From Isoetes taiwanensis (taxonomy: Eukaryota; Streptophyta; Lycopodiopsida; Isoetales; Isoetaceae): a DNA stretch of 64,000 nucleotides. The DNA lies in NCBI GenBank assembly GCA_021234155.1, contig JAJEKV010000027.1, positions 13,360,916 to 13,424,915 of the forward strand, in the 5' to 3' direction. The position numbers and the translations under genes were made by a program. The notes under the pieces are model-generated. The model was not told the origin of the DNA, ran no database searches, and was given only the letters and a program-made list of their open reading frames with translations. Of the stretch, positions 48,070 through 58,689 are shown in pieces. Numbering within the stretch: position 1 is the stretch's first letter; every line of letters starts with the position of its first letter.

Positions 48070-48440
48070 CGGAAGAGCAAGTAGCGAGAGCAACCTCTAA
48101 GAAGGGAGCAACCCCAAAGAATGTGGGAGCAGAGGGAAGAGCAAGTAGCGAGAGCAGCCTCGGCAACAGGAGCAACCCCAACAACAGGGAGAGCAGGTGA
48201 AGAGCAAGTAGCGAGAGCAACCTCGGCAACAGGAGCAACCCCAGCAACAGGGAGAGCAGAGGAAGAGCAAGTAGCGAGAGCAGCCTCGGCAACAGGAGCA
48301 ACCCCAAAGAATGGGGAGAGCAGGTGAAGAGCAAGTAGCAAGAGCAACCTCGACAGTAGGAGCAACCCCAACACCAGGAAGAATAGGGGAGCAACAAGCA
48401 GTAGGAGCAACCTCGGCAATACGAGCAACCCCAGCGGCAA
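48070..48440 (+). repeat. 63/64-bp minisatellite, about 6 copies
   Basis: A unit starting GAGCAAGTAGCGAGAGCA recurs at 48075, 48139, 48202, 48265 and 48329, then decays to 48440. The 63-bp spacing keeps frame and encodes EEQVARAASATGATPTTGRAG; single-base drifts put later copies in other frames. On the reverse strand it reads as an artificial Leu/Cys/Ser-rich frame. Confidence 0.92.
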
Positions 48441-48749
48441 GAACAACAGCAAGGGGAGCGAGCAATCAATGTGGAAGAAAAGGAAGGAAGAGACGTAGGC
48501 AACGGAGAAACGAACAAAGAGGTGTGAAGCTAGGTGTAGGGGGAGCATGGTTATCGGAGGACCACAACCGGATGAACTGCAGGAGGATGAACCCGAGGAG
48601 GAAGGACCACACCAACAAGAGGGGGGAGCAAGAGGCTAAAGAAGAAGAGGAGGAGGAGGCCGAAGAACAGACGAGGCCTACGCTCGGCAACAATACCCAA
48701 TGCAGTCCAAGGAGGGCAACATCAGCGAGAAGCTACTTAAAGCTCAAGC

Positions 48750-49175
48750 AAGATGTGGAGTACGAGAAGAAGAAGGCAGCATGCAAGACTTATCTCCGCC
48801 AATGGATCGAACAAGGTAGCCGACCCGGGTCGAAAAGCAAGCCACCACCACCTCGACTCAATTCTCCGAAGAAGGTCTGCCATGGGCCAAATCCCCAGCA
48901 CAGTAGAGCTACTCACCAAGGTCTATGCAGGAGTTCAAGATGGGCTATGACTACTGAGCCACATCAATGACGACGGGGTCTCGCCAGAAAGCGGCCAAAG
49001 CCGAGGAGGCCAAGATCTGCACCCTTGACGGTCTGAGCCATGTAGGAGGCAGCAGAGGTGGAGCTGGTACAACCTTTTTGAAGGAGGCAACCTCTGCGTG
49101 ATCCATGCCAAGCGGTTGACATTCATGCCCAAAGACCTCCACCTGGCAAGGAGGATTCGCAAGAAGAAGCCGTGA
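48750..49175 (+). pseudogene. Decayed histone H3-like sequence
   Basis: The C-terminal histone fold is clear: [20 protein letters not shown], then [12 protein letters not shown] and stop at 49173-49175. Compared with H3 ([28 protein letters not shown]), 19 of 24 positions agree from NLC on. Upstream, one base out of frame, EAAEVELVQ matches the alpha-2 end (EASEAYLVG). Further up, HHHLDSILRRRSAMGQIPST and VELLTKVYAGVQ fit the alpha-N/alpha-1 region ([26 protein letters not shown]) weakly. Stops and a T-run frameshift at 49075-49079 disable it. The Lys-rich end replaces the usual GERA. Whether it derives from canonical H3 or a centromeric variant cannot be decided here. Confidence 0.75.
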
Positions 49176-49540
49176 AGAGCTCCAGTTTAGTAAACTATAT
49201 AAATATTAGTTTTTCCTGTACATTGTTTTTACTCATTAAAAGTAAAATTACTGTAAATTAATTGCTTGTAGGATATAAAAATGTTCTTGTATAAATTAAT
49301 TGTAGTAGAATCTCTTGCATCTAACTTAAAATGCTCTTAATTGGCTAAGTAGCATAAAATTCTGACATACAAATAAAAAATTGGCTCGAAATCGGCGAAC
49401 CCACTCGAGTCACTTGATTTAGGACAAAATTGATCCAAATTTCGTACTAAAAGATAGTAAATTGCTTAGAATTTGCCTAGGAACCCAGTTTAGAAGTCAA
49501 TTTCAGCAAAGAATCATCTAAAAATGGCAATTTCAGCGAA
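49176..49540. other. No gene seen
   Basis: AT-rich sequence within the retrotransposon. Confidence 0.5.
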
Positions 49541-49975
49541 ACCGGAAGGGTCCGCGCCAGAGCGCTTTCCGCTCACGACGGAACCCCATTTCGCGCGAAC
49601 CCTTCCGATTAGCCCAATTTGACACACAATGTCTATTTTGCTTGAAATAAGTTGCTAGCTAGACTAGAATCCATCCAAATACGCATTTTAGGATCTTATA
49701 AACTTTAAAAATTTTAAGTTTTGACAGAAATCAGCCAAATCGGAAGGGTCCGCACAAAAGGCTCTTCCGTGGAGATCGGATTCCTCATTTGCGCGAAGCC
49801 ATTCAATTTCATGTGTTTTGGTCCAAGAATTTTAAAAATTTTAAGTTTTGACAGAAATCAGCCAAATCGAAAGGGTCCGCGCAAAAGGCTCTTCCGTGGA
49901 GATCGGATTCCTCATTTGCGCGAAGTCATTCGATTTCATGTGTTTTGGTCCAAGAATTTTGCAAAAAGCATTGAA
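49541..49975. repeat. 127-bp direct repeat with a third diverged copy
   Basis: GACAGAAATCAGCCAAATCG starts copies at 49723 and (with one change) 49850. Both contain AGGGTCCGC and GGCTCTTCCGTGGAGATCGG. A third, older copy with GAAGGGTCCGCGCCAGAGCG lies at 49545-49610. Confidence 0.85.
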
Positions 49976-50029
49976 AAGGTCCCGCCATGCTTTCTAACCC
50001 CGTTCTAGCTTTTCAATCTATTTGATCCT

Positions 50030-50135
50030 CATCTTAAAAGAATTCCCACAGTAGCGAGAATTGAACCTCCCACCCACAGGGTTGAACCCCCTCAAACCCC
50101 CCCGTGCCAACCACTGAGGGCGGGCATCATTTATG
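50030..50135 (-). mobile_element. tRNA-derived SINE-like segment
   Basis: Read on the minus strand, GCCCGCCCTCAGTGGTTGGCAC resembles a tRNA 5' part with an A box. About 40 nt on, GAGGTTCAATTCTCGC matches a B box (GGTTCRANNC). The spacing is tRNA-like, so a Pol III promoter of a plant SINE (Au-like) is plausible. Short and partly C-run rich. Confidence 0.45.
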
Positions 50136-52894
50136 TTTAAATTATAATTCTTAATTAAATTTAAGCTTTAATTATGTTAGATAATATTAATGACCAAGCC
50201 TTAGAGTTAGAACCAAGATTATTAAGCTAGATAGAGACAGCACCTGCATTCATCTCAGCTTAGTTGTCACTCTTATCTTGCTAAGTATCTTCTTGTCTAC
50301 ATACAGGTAGCATAATCAAGCCTTTTTCTTAGAAACCCAGCTAATTGCCAAGGCCTTAGAAATTGTTCACACGTTGGTATGATACACCAACATACGTTAT
50401 AGGTGCACTATCATCAAGTGTCTTCAGCCACGCCTTGTATCATAGATAATTATCTAGGAATTCATTCTATCTAGGTAATTTGGTGTAACACACCAAGTAC
50501 ACCCAGTGAATAAGTCTCCTTCTACCACCCCCATGATAGTCAATAAGTACCTTTCTCAGTGCCTAGTAGAGTGCCAAATGCCAAGTGGGTCATTTGAGGT
50601 AGAGTGGATAAAGGTATAAAAATAAGGTTTGTAGAGTAAGTAGACGTAAATAATTATTGTTGTGGTAGTATTTGTTGCCTTGTGCACTTTAGGGCAGTCA
50701 AATAGGGTAGGAGAATCTTCGTTGCAGATTCTCGACAGTGGAGCCACTCGACAATATCAACGAATTGAAAGCAGAGGGCAACCTTATGGAAGAAACTTCA
50801 GCAAATCAAAGGCCAAGATGGTGTACAGGGAAGCCCGAACACAAATAATAAAGGGGAGCCCAAAGGAAGGACGATTGCGACATCAAAAATAGACACAAGA
50901 CTTGCCAAGAGGGCTATGCAACAGCCAATGGGCATCATGGCACTTATAAAATTGATCACATTAGGGGAGGAACATCTCCTAGTCAAGGATATTCTCCAAG
51001 TGCCATATTGTCTCGAGGAACGACCCCACATCGATGAGTAATGTCATAGCTACGCCACCAACAAGTAGACTTCATCGACTTATGATATCAAGAGCCCTAA
51101 GGGATGAGACTGGACATACCTCCTCGGAAGGGCAATTATCATAGGTATCCAGGCCATAGTAGTATCAGATTTGGACTTCAAGCAAACATGCTTTGACTAA
51201 GGAGGTATTACAAGCCAGCAAGGGTGAGCTACTCAGGAATAGGAATATGGCGAGACTGCAACAAACTTCTTCCTTATCAGCCCCGATACTTCAGACCAGC
51301 TACATCAACCTCGGCAAGCACCATCTCAAGATCACGACAATCTTCTACCTTAGAGATTGGAGGCCAAACACCATCAAGAAGAGGCATCATGAGGGACCAA
51401 ATACCAGCATTATTAATTGATCAATCAAGATTAGTCCTTGCAGATGGATGCAAATAAACTTCTCTCAGCAATAGAAGTTGCACAGTTAGGAGTGGTAAAG
51501 CACTCGATATTGTCTTCAGCCTTATAACAGCAGCATGTGGCTGCCAAGATGAAGAATCAAATCAACAAGTAAACACAACAATATCAATTCAGGAGTTAGA
51601 AGAATCATCCTCAAATCTCGTTACCTTCAAGCCTTTGGGATGCAACACCGAGCCTAATGTCGCCACTACATCAGCAAGTCCACTAAGAGGGATAATGTTA
51701 ATGAAATCAGCATCAACATTAAGGACGAGCAGAGTCAGAATATGTTCAATGAAAGAAAGCAGGGCACTTGAATGATCATACAACAACTCCAAGGATACCA
51801 GATTCTTTTTCAACAAATTATGGATCATCGCCTTGCTACTCCAACGACTAATGACTACACCAGCTTTAAGCAAGCTAGAGGACCTATCAGATAGTTGAGT
51901 TTCTTAGAATTATGGGTGATAACATCCATGATGGGATTGGGACGAAATTTCGAGTAGATTTTTTTTGTCTTTTCCTTTAGAAAGAGGGACCCAAGAATTG
52001 AGCAAAGCTTCAAGGATTGGGAAGCAAATGTATGGAGTACAACAATTGTATACATTGCTGGCAGATATCCAACATATTGGAACCTCTTCGTGAGCTTGAT
52101 CACCTCGCTAAGTAGGATTCAATAATAGGATAATCGTCGACCATGTATATGGCGAGTACTTCTGCAGCATAAGGAATAATCCGACCAAATGAAGGGAAGC
52201 AATCTAATAAGTCCGGCCAACTTCTTAGATGGCATCAACTCAAAGGTCAAGAGGGCAATAATTAAGAAAGGGGAGATCCTAGAGTATAGATTAGATCTAA
52301 AACAAGAATAATTATCTAATCATATAGTTTTCTATGTGTGCCCAAAAATAATGTCATGCTTACTAAACTTGTGGCCATAGGATTTATGTAAGTAGTTCTT
52401 TTTGTAAATTTTGCACTTTCTAGATGGCGGACATCTTTAAGAGCAAGACTCTTAAGTCTAAATCTAGGCCAGTAATTAAGCCAAGGCCAAGTAATTAGCA
52501 GCACTAACAGAACAAGAGTCAAGTCGACATCAACCTCAAGCGGAGCAAAGTAGAGCATCGGCACCAACTTATGTACATTGGCAACTATGACCTCATAATA
52601 GACATGCAATATTAAAGCCGGCTAAGGCAATAATTTATTATCATAAGTAAGAGATAATTATCCCAGCACCAAAGGGCAAGTACCTTATAATTAAAGTTAA
52701 GTTAAAGTACCTGGTGAAGTGCATCATGAGGAATGAGGTCGTACATAAGCTACAAGTCGTCGACCCCGACCATAAGAGTAAGAAGGAAGATGCTACTTCG
52801 AAACAGTTGCCTCGGACAATTTCTAAGTTAATCAAGAAGTCCCATGATATACCTCCAGATGAAATTTGAGAGCTTTTGCTCTATAGAGGCGTAG
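50136..52894. other. Retrotransposon internal region, gag not recognisable
   Basis: Plus-strand frames are short and broken. I could not identify a gag domain, zinc knuckle or protease. A purine-rich coding-like composition persists to about 52.8 kb. Confidence 0.4.
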
Positions 52895-54650
52895 AGTCTG
52901 AAATCACTCTTGCACCAGATGCAGAGCCGACCAACAAAGCTCTTTATAGAATGAGCACTTCCGAGCTAGCAGAGCTCAAGAAGCAGTTGTAGGAGTTGAT
53001 CGACTTGGGATCCTTTCGGCCAGGATGGAAGTCTAAAGATGTATATCAACCATGGGCAGCTCAACAAGCAAACGACATAATAGATCAGCCCCAAGAAGCA
53101 AGATTCTTCTACAAAAATCGACTTAAGTTTGGGCAATCATCAAATAAGGATGAAGGGGGAAGATAATTATAAGACTCCTTCAGAACTCGGTATGGGCACT
53201 ATGATTTCATAGTGATGCCCTTGAGTCTATGGAGGACGGATTAAGAAAGAGAAAACCTTCAAATATTTTAAAAAGGAAGGTAATCTTTAATATCAAAGAA
53301 CAACTATGCGTACTCAAAGTATAAGGAGTAAGAAAAATCTTCCATGATACGCATAATAGCCCTATTTCCGGCCATGCAAAAATTATAAAGGCCTACTTCA
53401 AGATTAGAAGTAGCTACGTCTGGCCGGACATGAAGAAGCAGATAATCAGACATATCCAAGAATGTCAGTGGAGCCAGCAGACAAAGGCAGAACAACTTCA
53501 AATTACAGGAGTTTCGGAACCTTGGGCGGTGCCAGACGCCAAGTGGGAAGTCTTCAGCATGGTTTTCATAGCGGGCCTTCCAAGGACAACAAGAAGCTTT
53601 GAAGCCTTGATGGTTGTGGTATATAGCTTATCAAAAAGGGCATATACTTGCCATGCCACACCATAGACACCGCTTTGGATCTAGCCGTGTGGTCTACATA
53701 AGAGTTCTTTTAGGCTGTATGGAATGCACAGGTCGATCATCACCAAAAGAGATCCGAAGTCCTTTAGCGACGTTTAGCAAGACTTCTTCAACACGAGCTG
53801 CACCAACTTGTTGATGAGTTTTGCTTATCATTCGCAGTCAAATGGGCAAAAGGGACCGCACCAACACAATTTTGGAGAGCACGTTGAGAAACTATGATTG
53901 GAACAAGCAATCCAAATGAGCCGATTACACCCACCTGGTCAATTACGTACAATAATATGAAGCAAGAGTCATCGAAGATGTCTCCTCCATGATTAGTTAC
54001 AGTTATCAACGCTTGACCCTAGTTATGTGGCATAATCTAGTGCCCAAGGTGGAAAGTTTCTCAAAAACGACATCAAATATGCAGTAGCTTTTGGTAGAAG
54101 TGTGAGGATATCTTCAAACAGCATAGGCACATCTGAAGAGTCTAGCAGATAGACATAAAAACTCCTCGAGAGTTGTTTTGTTGAGAGAGATAAAGTTTGG
54201 CTCAAGTAAAGGTCAAGCAAGGGAAGCTTCGCATTGGCAATTGTAAGAAGCTTGCCCCTAGGTGGGCCGGTGCGTTCAAGATCTTGGAGAGAGTGGGCTT
54301 TCAGGCCTACAAGTTGGATCTCTCGGCGCACCTCAAAGTCCACAAAGTCTTCCACGTAAGTTTATTAAAAAGGCACAACCCAAACCCTGAGGAGGTTTTG
54401 GATACTCCAACTTTGTTGGAAATGACGGAGGAGCAAGTTGAAATTGTGCCTGAGTTACTTCTTGATAAGTCATTCAAGAAGACTAGAAGATCTCAATTCC
54501 TCCAGTATTTGGTCAAGTGAAAGCACTTGCCCGTGGAAGACGCGACATGGGTATTGAAGTAGGATTTGGAGAAGCAATACCCGGACTTCATGAAGGAGTT
54601 TGATGGGCGAGTCGTCTCCGACTTGGTCGACCCCGACTTGCCAGGAGGTT
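52895..54650 (+). pseudogene. Decayed chromovirus pol (RT, integrase, chromodomain)
   Basis: Order on the plus strand: APDAEPTNKALYRMSTSELA and ELKKQL with a stop (RT N-terminus, 52910-53000); FRTRYGHYDFIVMPL (RT palm, 53180); then directly the integrase entry at 53430 (MKKQIIRHIQECQ), KWEVFSMVFIAGLPR (catalytic Asp lost) and a frameshifted core; LRIGNCKKLAPRWAGAFKIL, HLKVHKVFHVSLLKRH and the chromodomain FLQYLVK, stop, HLPVEDATWV (54197-54550). RNase H and most of RT are deleted. The same chromodomain lineage is at 12.3-12.6 kb. Confidence 0.88.
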
Positions 54651-55523
54651 AGCTTAGTATATTTCTTAGTTAGCCTTTAGCTCTGGCAGATGTATTCTAG
54701 CTAGTGGAATACATATGCCAGAATCTTGGAACGTGTAGGCGATGATGAGATACACCTTTAAGGCATTCTCTAGGCCAACATGCACCAAGAGGTGCGCATG
54801 ACCAGGGTCATGCGAGAGAGGAAGTAAAGCATGGTGCGCGATGATGGGACATCGGTCGGATGCTCTCTATGCCACGATGCGGGGCTCGCACACCTGGCCA
54901 TAGGGGGGTCACGGTGAAGGTCAAAGTGATCATGCGCGATGATGGGATCGTGAGACGTTCCCTAGCTTAAAACCCTTGGGGCATGATGCACTAGGGGTAT
55001 TCAGCACCGAGTAACCGAGTACAAGGTAGCACTTGATCATGGGCGATGATAGGATCATCTTAAATGGTCCTTAAGCTCAAATCCGAAAGGACCATGATCG
55101 AGTGCAAGATAGTAGGGTAACCTTGAGCTAGTAGTTCGGCTCAAGGAGGTAGGTAAGGGGGGTGGTCCCCTAAAACCACAAACTTATTAACTTAAATTAC
55201 GTAATGTGCTACTTGTGCGGGCCAGTGAAGGGAAGCATGGAGGAGGGAGCACGTTACAAGAAGACAGGAGTCATAGATTTTAGACTTAACTATGAACTCC
55301 TAAATTTGTTGTAATAATATTATATTTGTATACTTTTATAATAATAGTCGTTATGGCTATATAATTTTGTATAACTTATAAATATAGCCTTATAATTACA
55401 TAATAAGTAATTAACAAAAAGTTGATCTTTTCAATAGAGTTAAGTTTTATATTCTTGTTGTGTGCTTCTGCAGGATTAGTGTAGGCTAGTCACCTTAGCG
55501 TAATGCTGAGGACAACATTATCC
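54651..55523. other. 3' non-coding region of the retrotransposon
   Basis: Contains a motif GCGATGATGGGA or close variants at about 54739, 54838, 54937 and 55037, about 100 bp apart, suggesting an old tandem array. Confidence 0.6.
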
Positions 55524-55537
55524 TAAGGGGGGGAGAA
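55524..55537 (+). promoter_or_regulatory. Polypurine tract
   Basis: AAGGGGGGGAGAA directly before the 3' LTR (TGTGACG); plus-strand priming site. Confidence 0.9.
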
Positions 55538-57180
55538 TGTGACGTTCCAGGGAAATATACGCCATAAATACGTATATTTTCAGGTCCGTCACTATACAAG
55601 TCTATCTTCATAGCCTTGTATACCATAGATTGTGGCATTAGGGGGCATGACTAAGTTATTCATATAACTTAGCCAACCTTAGGTTATGACCATTTCCCAC
55701 GTGGCCTTAACCTATTGGGCACCCGCCACGCGGATTTACCTTATTGGAGCCATGTGGCATAACATGTGAACCCTAACCTATAAAGGCCTAAACCCTAACC
55801 CTAGACCTCTTTTCTGGCTCCAACAGTCTGGGAACCTTCTTCGCGCTCGAAACTCTGTTTCGAGAACCGTCTGCTGTGGCACAGCATAGCATGGCAGCCC
55901 CCAGAGCGTGAGCACATCAGCAGGAGTGGGAGCTACCTCGAACACTTCGAAGACCATGGAGACGCCAGGATTGGGAGGGAGTGCTTCTGGAGCAGGTATG
56001 TAGAGTAGTGCTCTTAGTAGTTCATCTGGAAGTTAGAACTCCAGATGGGTTAGTATTTCGTATCTAGAGATGAGCCATCCTAGAACCCTTGTTGAACATC
56101 TTGAACCCTAATCAAGGAACCCTAACTGTAAGTTAGATATGTATGATTAGGTTAAGATGTTCTTACGATGTTTATCATGATATGATGTACGTGATGTTGG
56201 TTGATCATGTTGCTCCTCTTGTATTGGGAAGGGGGTAGAGACCTAGGGCCATATGTAGTATGCTCCTAGTGTAGATCCCTTAGTTCCTATTAGATGCAAC
56301 CTGAGCATAGGAACCCACCGGACTATGGAGGCTATGATGTGACTCAGCACTACACAACGGGGCTAGAAGCAATGCGGAGGGAGGATCCCTACCGAGCGGG
56401 GGCTACGGGGGATCCCATAGTGGGCTAGGCTTATGGTCGGTCACTTCGTGTGGGCCGGGCATGGGTCCGACACCTCCTGGGGCAATGGTGTCGCCCTGCC
56501 TCTCAAGAGTTGCAAGTGTCGGCTTGGCTCTTGTTTTGGGGGGTTAAGTCGGGTATGAATCGTGTGTCGCCACGATTCTCTAGCCGCCCGTGGAACCTCT
56601 AGACCCCGGGAAGGGGAGATGCAACCCTTCCTGCCTCGATGGACCAGGGAGATGCAACCTGGAGCAGTCCCGATGGGTGATTCCATGGGATTGCGTATCC
56701 GGAAGGCTAGAGTCATGCCAGAGCTTGATCTAGCCCATCTGCAAAGTATGCACAGGAGGGGCGGATGGAGTGGTCAACCCTAGCCATTGTCTATAGCCAG
56801 CCCCGCCATTGTTATGACTCGGTCTGCTCTATCTTGAGGCCTATCCCGTCAGTCTACCTCCTTATGAGTCGGAGCCACGGGTAGGAGCTCTCATGTTTTA
56901 TGGCATATGATTATGTTCTTTGCAGCTATTGATATGTGGATGAGCTGCCCTTCGAGGCAGCATGATGTATTGTTATTGCTAGTTCTGACGATGTTTATGC
57001 TTCCGCTGTGATAGGAGCCCATAGGGGAAGGGCGCGCAAGACACCTTCGTGTCCCCTACCCGCACTATGGTGGTCCCAGAGTGCGGGTTAGACAGAGGGC
57101 CCGTGCGGTCGGAGGACCGGATGGGGGATTTCCTACGGAGTGTACGGCTGGGAGTCGTATATTTAGTAGGGAGCGTCATA
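55538..57180 (+). repeat. 3' LTR, 1643 bp
   Basis: Starts TGTGACGTTCC and ends GAGCGTCATA, with the terminal CA changed. It is followed by the target duplication CTTTC. Same layout as the 5' LTR. Confidence 0.95.
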
Positions 57181-57185
57181 CTTTC

Positions 57186-57350
57186 CATCATGGCCTGATC
57201 AATGTGTCCAGGACAATCAAATTGTACAATTTAGCACCAGTGATAAATGGCCATTATTTTTGCAATAGATGTGTTGTTGATGCCAGTTCAACTGTAATTG
57301 CCACTTACTCACACTTCATCACGATTAAGTTCCATCGAGCAATTTACTGA
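57186..57350 (+). pseudogene. Continuation of the ORF split by the retrotransposon
   Basis: With one target copy removed, the codon GGATCTTTC at 36679-36687 is followed in frame by CATCATGGC at 57186. The frame stays open for 54 further codons (including LINVSRTIKLYNLAPV and a FCNRC pair) to TGA at 57348-57350. That supports a true exon in the pre-insertion allele. Protein not recognised. Confidence 0.6.
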
Positions 57351-57681
57351 TTTATGCCATATGCCTATTGTTTCACTAGGCGAAAAGAAGTATTTCTTGA
57401 CCCTAATTGATGATTTCAGTAGGTATACTTGGGTGTATACTTTGCACTGCAAATCTGAGGTGTTTGGCAAGTTCAAGGCCCTCAAAGCAGCAGTTGAAAA
57501 GAGAGGGTTAGTAATCAAAAGGTTGAGAAGTGACAATGGAAATGAATATGTTTTTGATGCCTTTGATGAGTTTCTCATGGAAGAAGGTATTGAATATCAT
57601 CCACAAAATGGTGTAGCTGAAAGGAGGAATAGATCTTTGCTTGATTTCGCAAGATCTGTGATGAGTCATAAGCAACACTAG
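57340..57681 (+). pseudogene. Copia integrase fragment
   Basis: Plus-strand Ty1/copia integrase core: MPIVSLGEKKYFLTLIDDFS (first catalytic Asp), RYTWVYTL, IKRLRSDNGNEYV (second Asp) and IEYHPQNGVAERRNRSL (Glu in AER). It stops at 57680. No protease or RT is attached on this strand. The other copia parts to the right are on the minus strand. Confidence 0.9.
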
Positions 57682-57740
57682 CTACTTCATGAAAGGTTTG
57701 TGGATCAACATGATCCTGGATCTTTGCCATTAAGGCAAGG

Positions 57741-58104
57741 TTATGTGTTAGACTTCTCCTGTTTCTCCATCAGACATGCAGATCTCTTTGGTTCAACAAT
57801 AGGTACAACAGGTGCTACAACTGATTCTGCAACAATTTGTTTTTCCTTAAGACGTGCTGATCTCCTAGGTTCGACAACAAGAGGTATAGCAGGTGCTACA
57901 ATACATGGTGTAACAGGTGCTGGAGTAGGTGCTACAGTACCTCCATGTGTGCTGGACTCCCTCCGAAAGGAACCAACCTGCTCATGGACCAAAGGGCTAG
58001 TAGGATTAGGATCATCCCGTTCCACTAATTCAGGCTATGTGAGTTCATTTGAGAAGCCTGCTGTGGAAAAGGCAGTTGAGGCCCAGGGGGTGCACAAAAT
58101 GTGA
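57741..58104 (-). pseudogene. Copia linker between integrase and RT
   Basis: Minus-strand frame with EPRRSARLKEKQIVAES and a repeated version (EPKRSACLMEKQ), the RRSxRL motif that follows integrase in copia polyproteins. The two Pro/Val/Ala-rich units are an internal duplication. Confidence 0.75.
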
Positions 58105-58152
58105 AGTCTATATGACATGTGCGTGCATAGGGTTAAGAGAAATTATCCCTTA

Positions 58153-58503
58153 GGGTGTATTCCGATTAGCCAGCACCGGCAATTTTATGCACCGACTTCA
58201 CACGGTCCCAGTTGCCGGTTTATGAAGACCACGATTCCTATTGCACCTGTGATGCGCTTTGGAGTTCTGAGGAAGAAGACAAACGAAATCAGAAAGAGGG
58301 CAAATGAAATCTTGCTAGAAGACAAACTCAGTTCTGATTTAGGGTATTCAGAAGCTTTCAAATCCATCTGAATTGGAGTTCCAGACCTGTGCCATATCAA
58401 CAAAATCAAAGTCCGGTTGTGGAATGGGAACACTACTCCGGTGCCTGTAACTTGCAAGGTGTCATAGGTACCGGCCATTTTTTAGCGTAATGGGAATGCA
58501 CCC
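58153..58503. mobile_element. Harbinger/Tourist-type MITE, 351 bp, TSD TTA
   Basis: Terminal inverted repeats GGGTGTATTCCGATTA and (reverse complement of the right end) GGGTGCATTCCCATTA are flanked by TTA on both sides (58150-58152, 58504-58506). This is the signature of PIF/Harbinger insertion. It lies within the copia sequence. Confidence 0.85.
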
Positions 58504-58689
58504 TTATATGGGATTTTCCTACAAGAATATCCCTTAAATTTCATATACCTCTACCATATTTCCTTCAAATATGTACGAAATTCAAGAAAAAAAATCCCCT
58601 CCCATACTTATACGGTACGGTTTTGGCCCCAAAAAAAAACCCCTACCGTACACTCACATGTTTTGTACGATTTTTTCTGAGTGCACCCC
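58504..58689. other. Short A/C-rich junction
   Basis: No gene. Contains an inverted GTACGG...CCGTAC pair at about 58614-58652. Confidence 0.4.

Larger units (their letters stand above)
36688..57180 (+). mobile_element. 20.5-kb Ty3/gypsy chromovirus insertion with nested elements
   Basis: LTR retrotransposon with all boundary signals: 5' LTR, tRNA-iMet primer site, decayed pol of RT-IN-chromodomain order on the plus strand, polypurine tract, 3' LTR, and 5-bp target duplication CTTTC at 36683-36687 and 57181-57185. The LTRs differ by a few percent by eye, mostly transitions, so the insertion is not brand new. The pol (52895-54650) has stops and large deletions. That is more damage than the LTRs show, so it probably moved as a non-autonomous copy. 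Nested inside is the 38918-47772 element; 47.8-52.8 kb holds unusual non-pol sequence. Confidence 0.93.

Noticed and set aside
47933-48548. Long Leu/Cys-rich minus-strand reading frames
   Set aside because: They are the reverse complement of the 63-bp minisatellite; the regularity alone explains the open frames.
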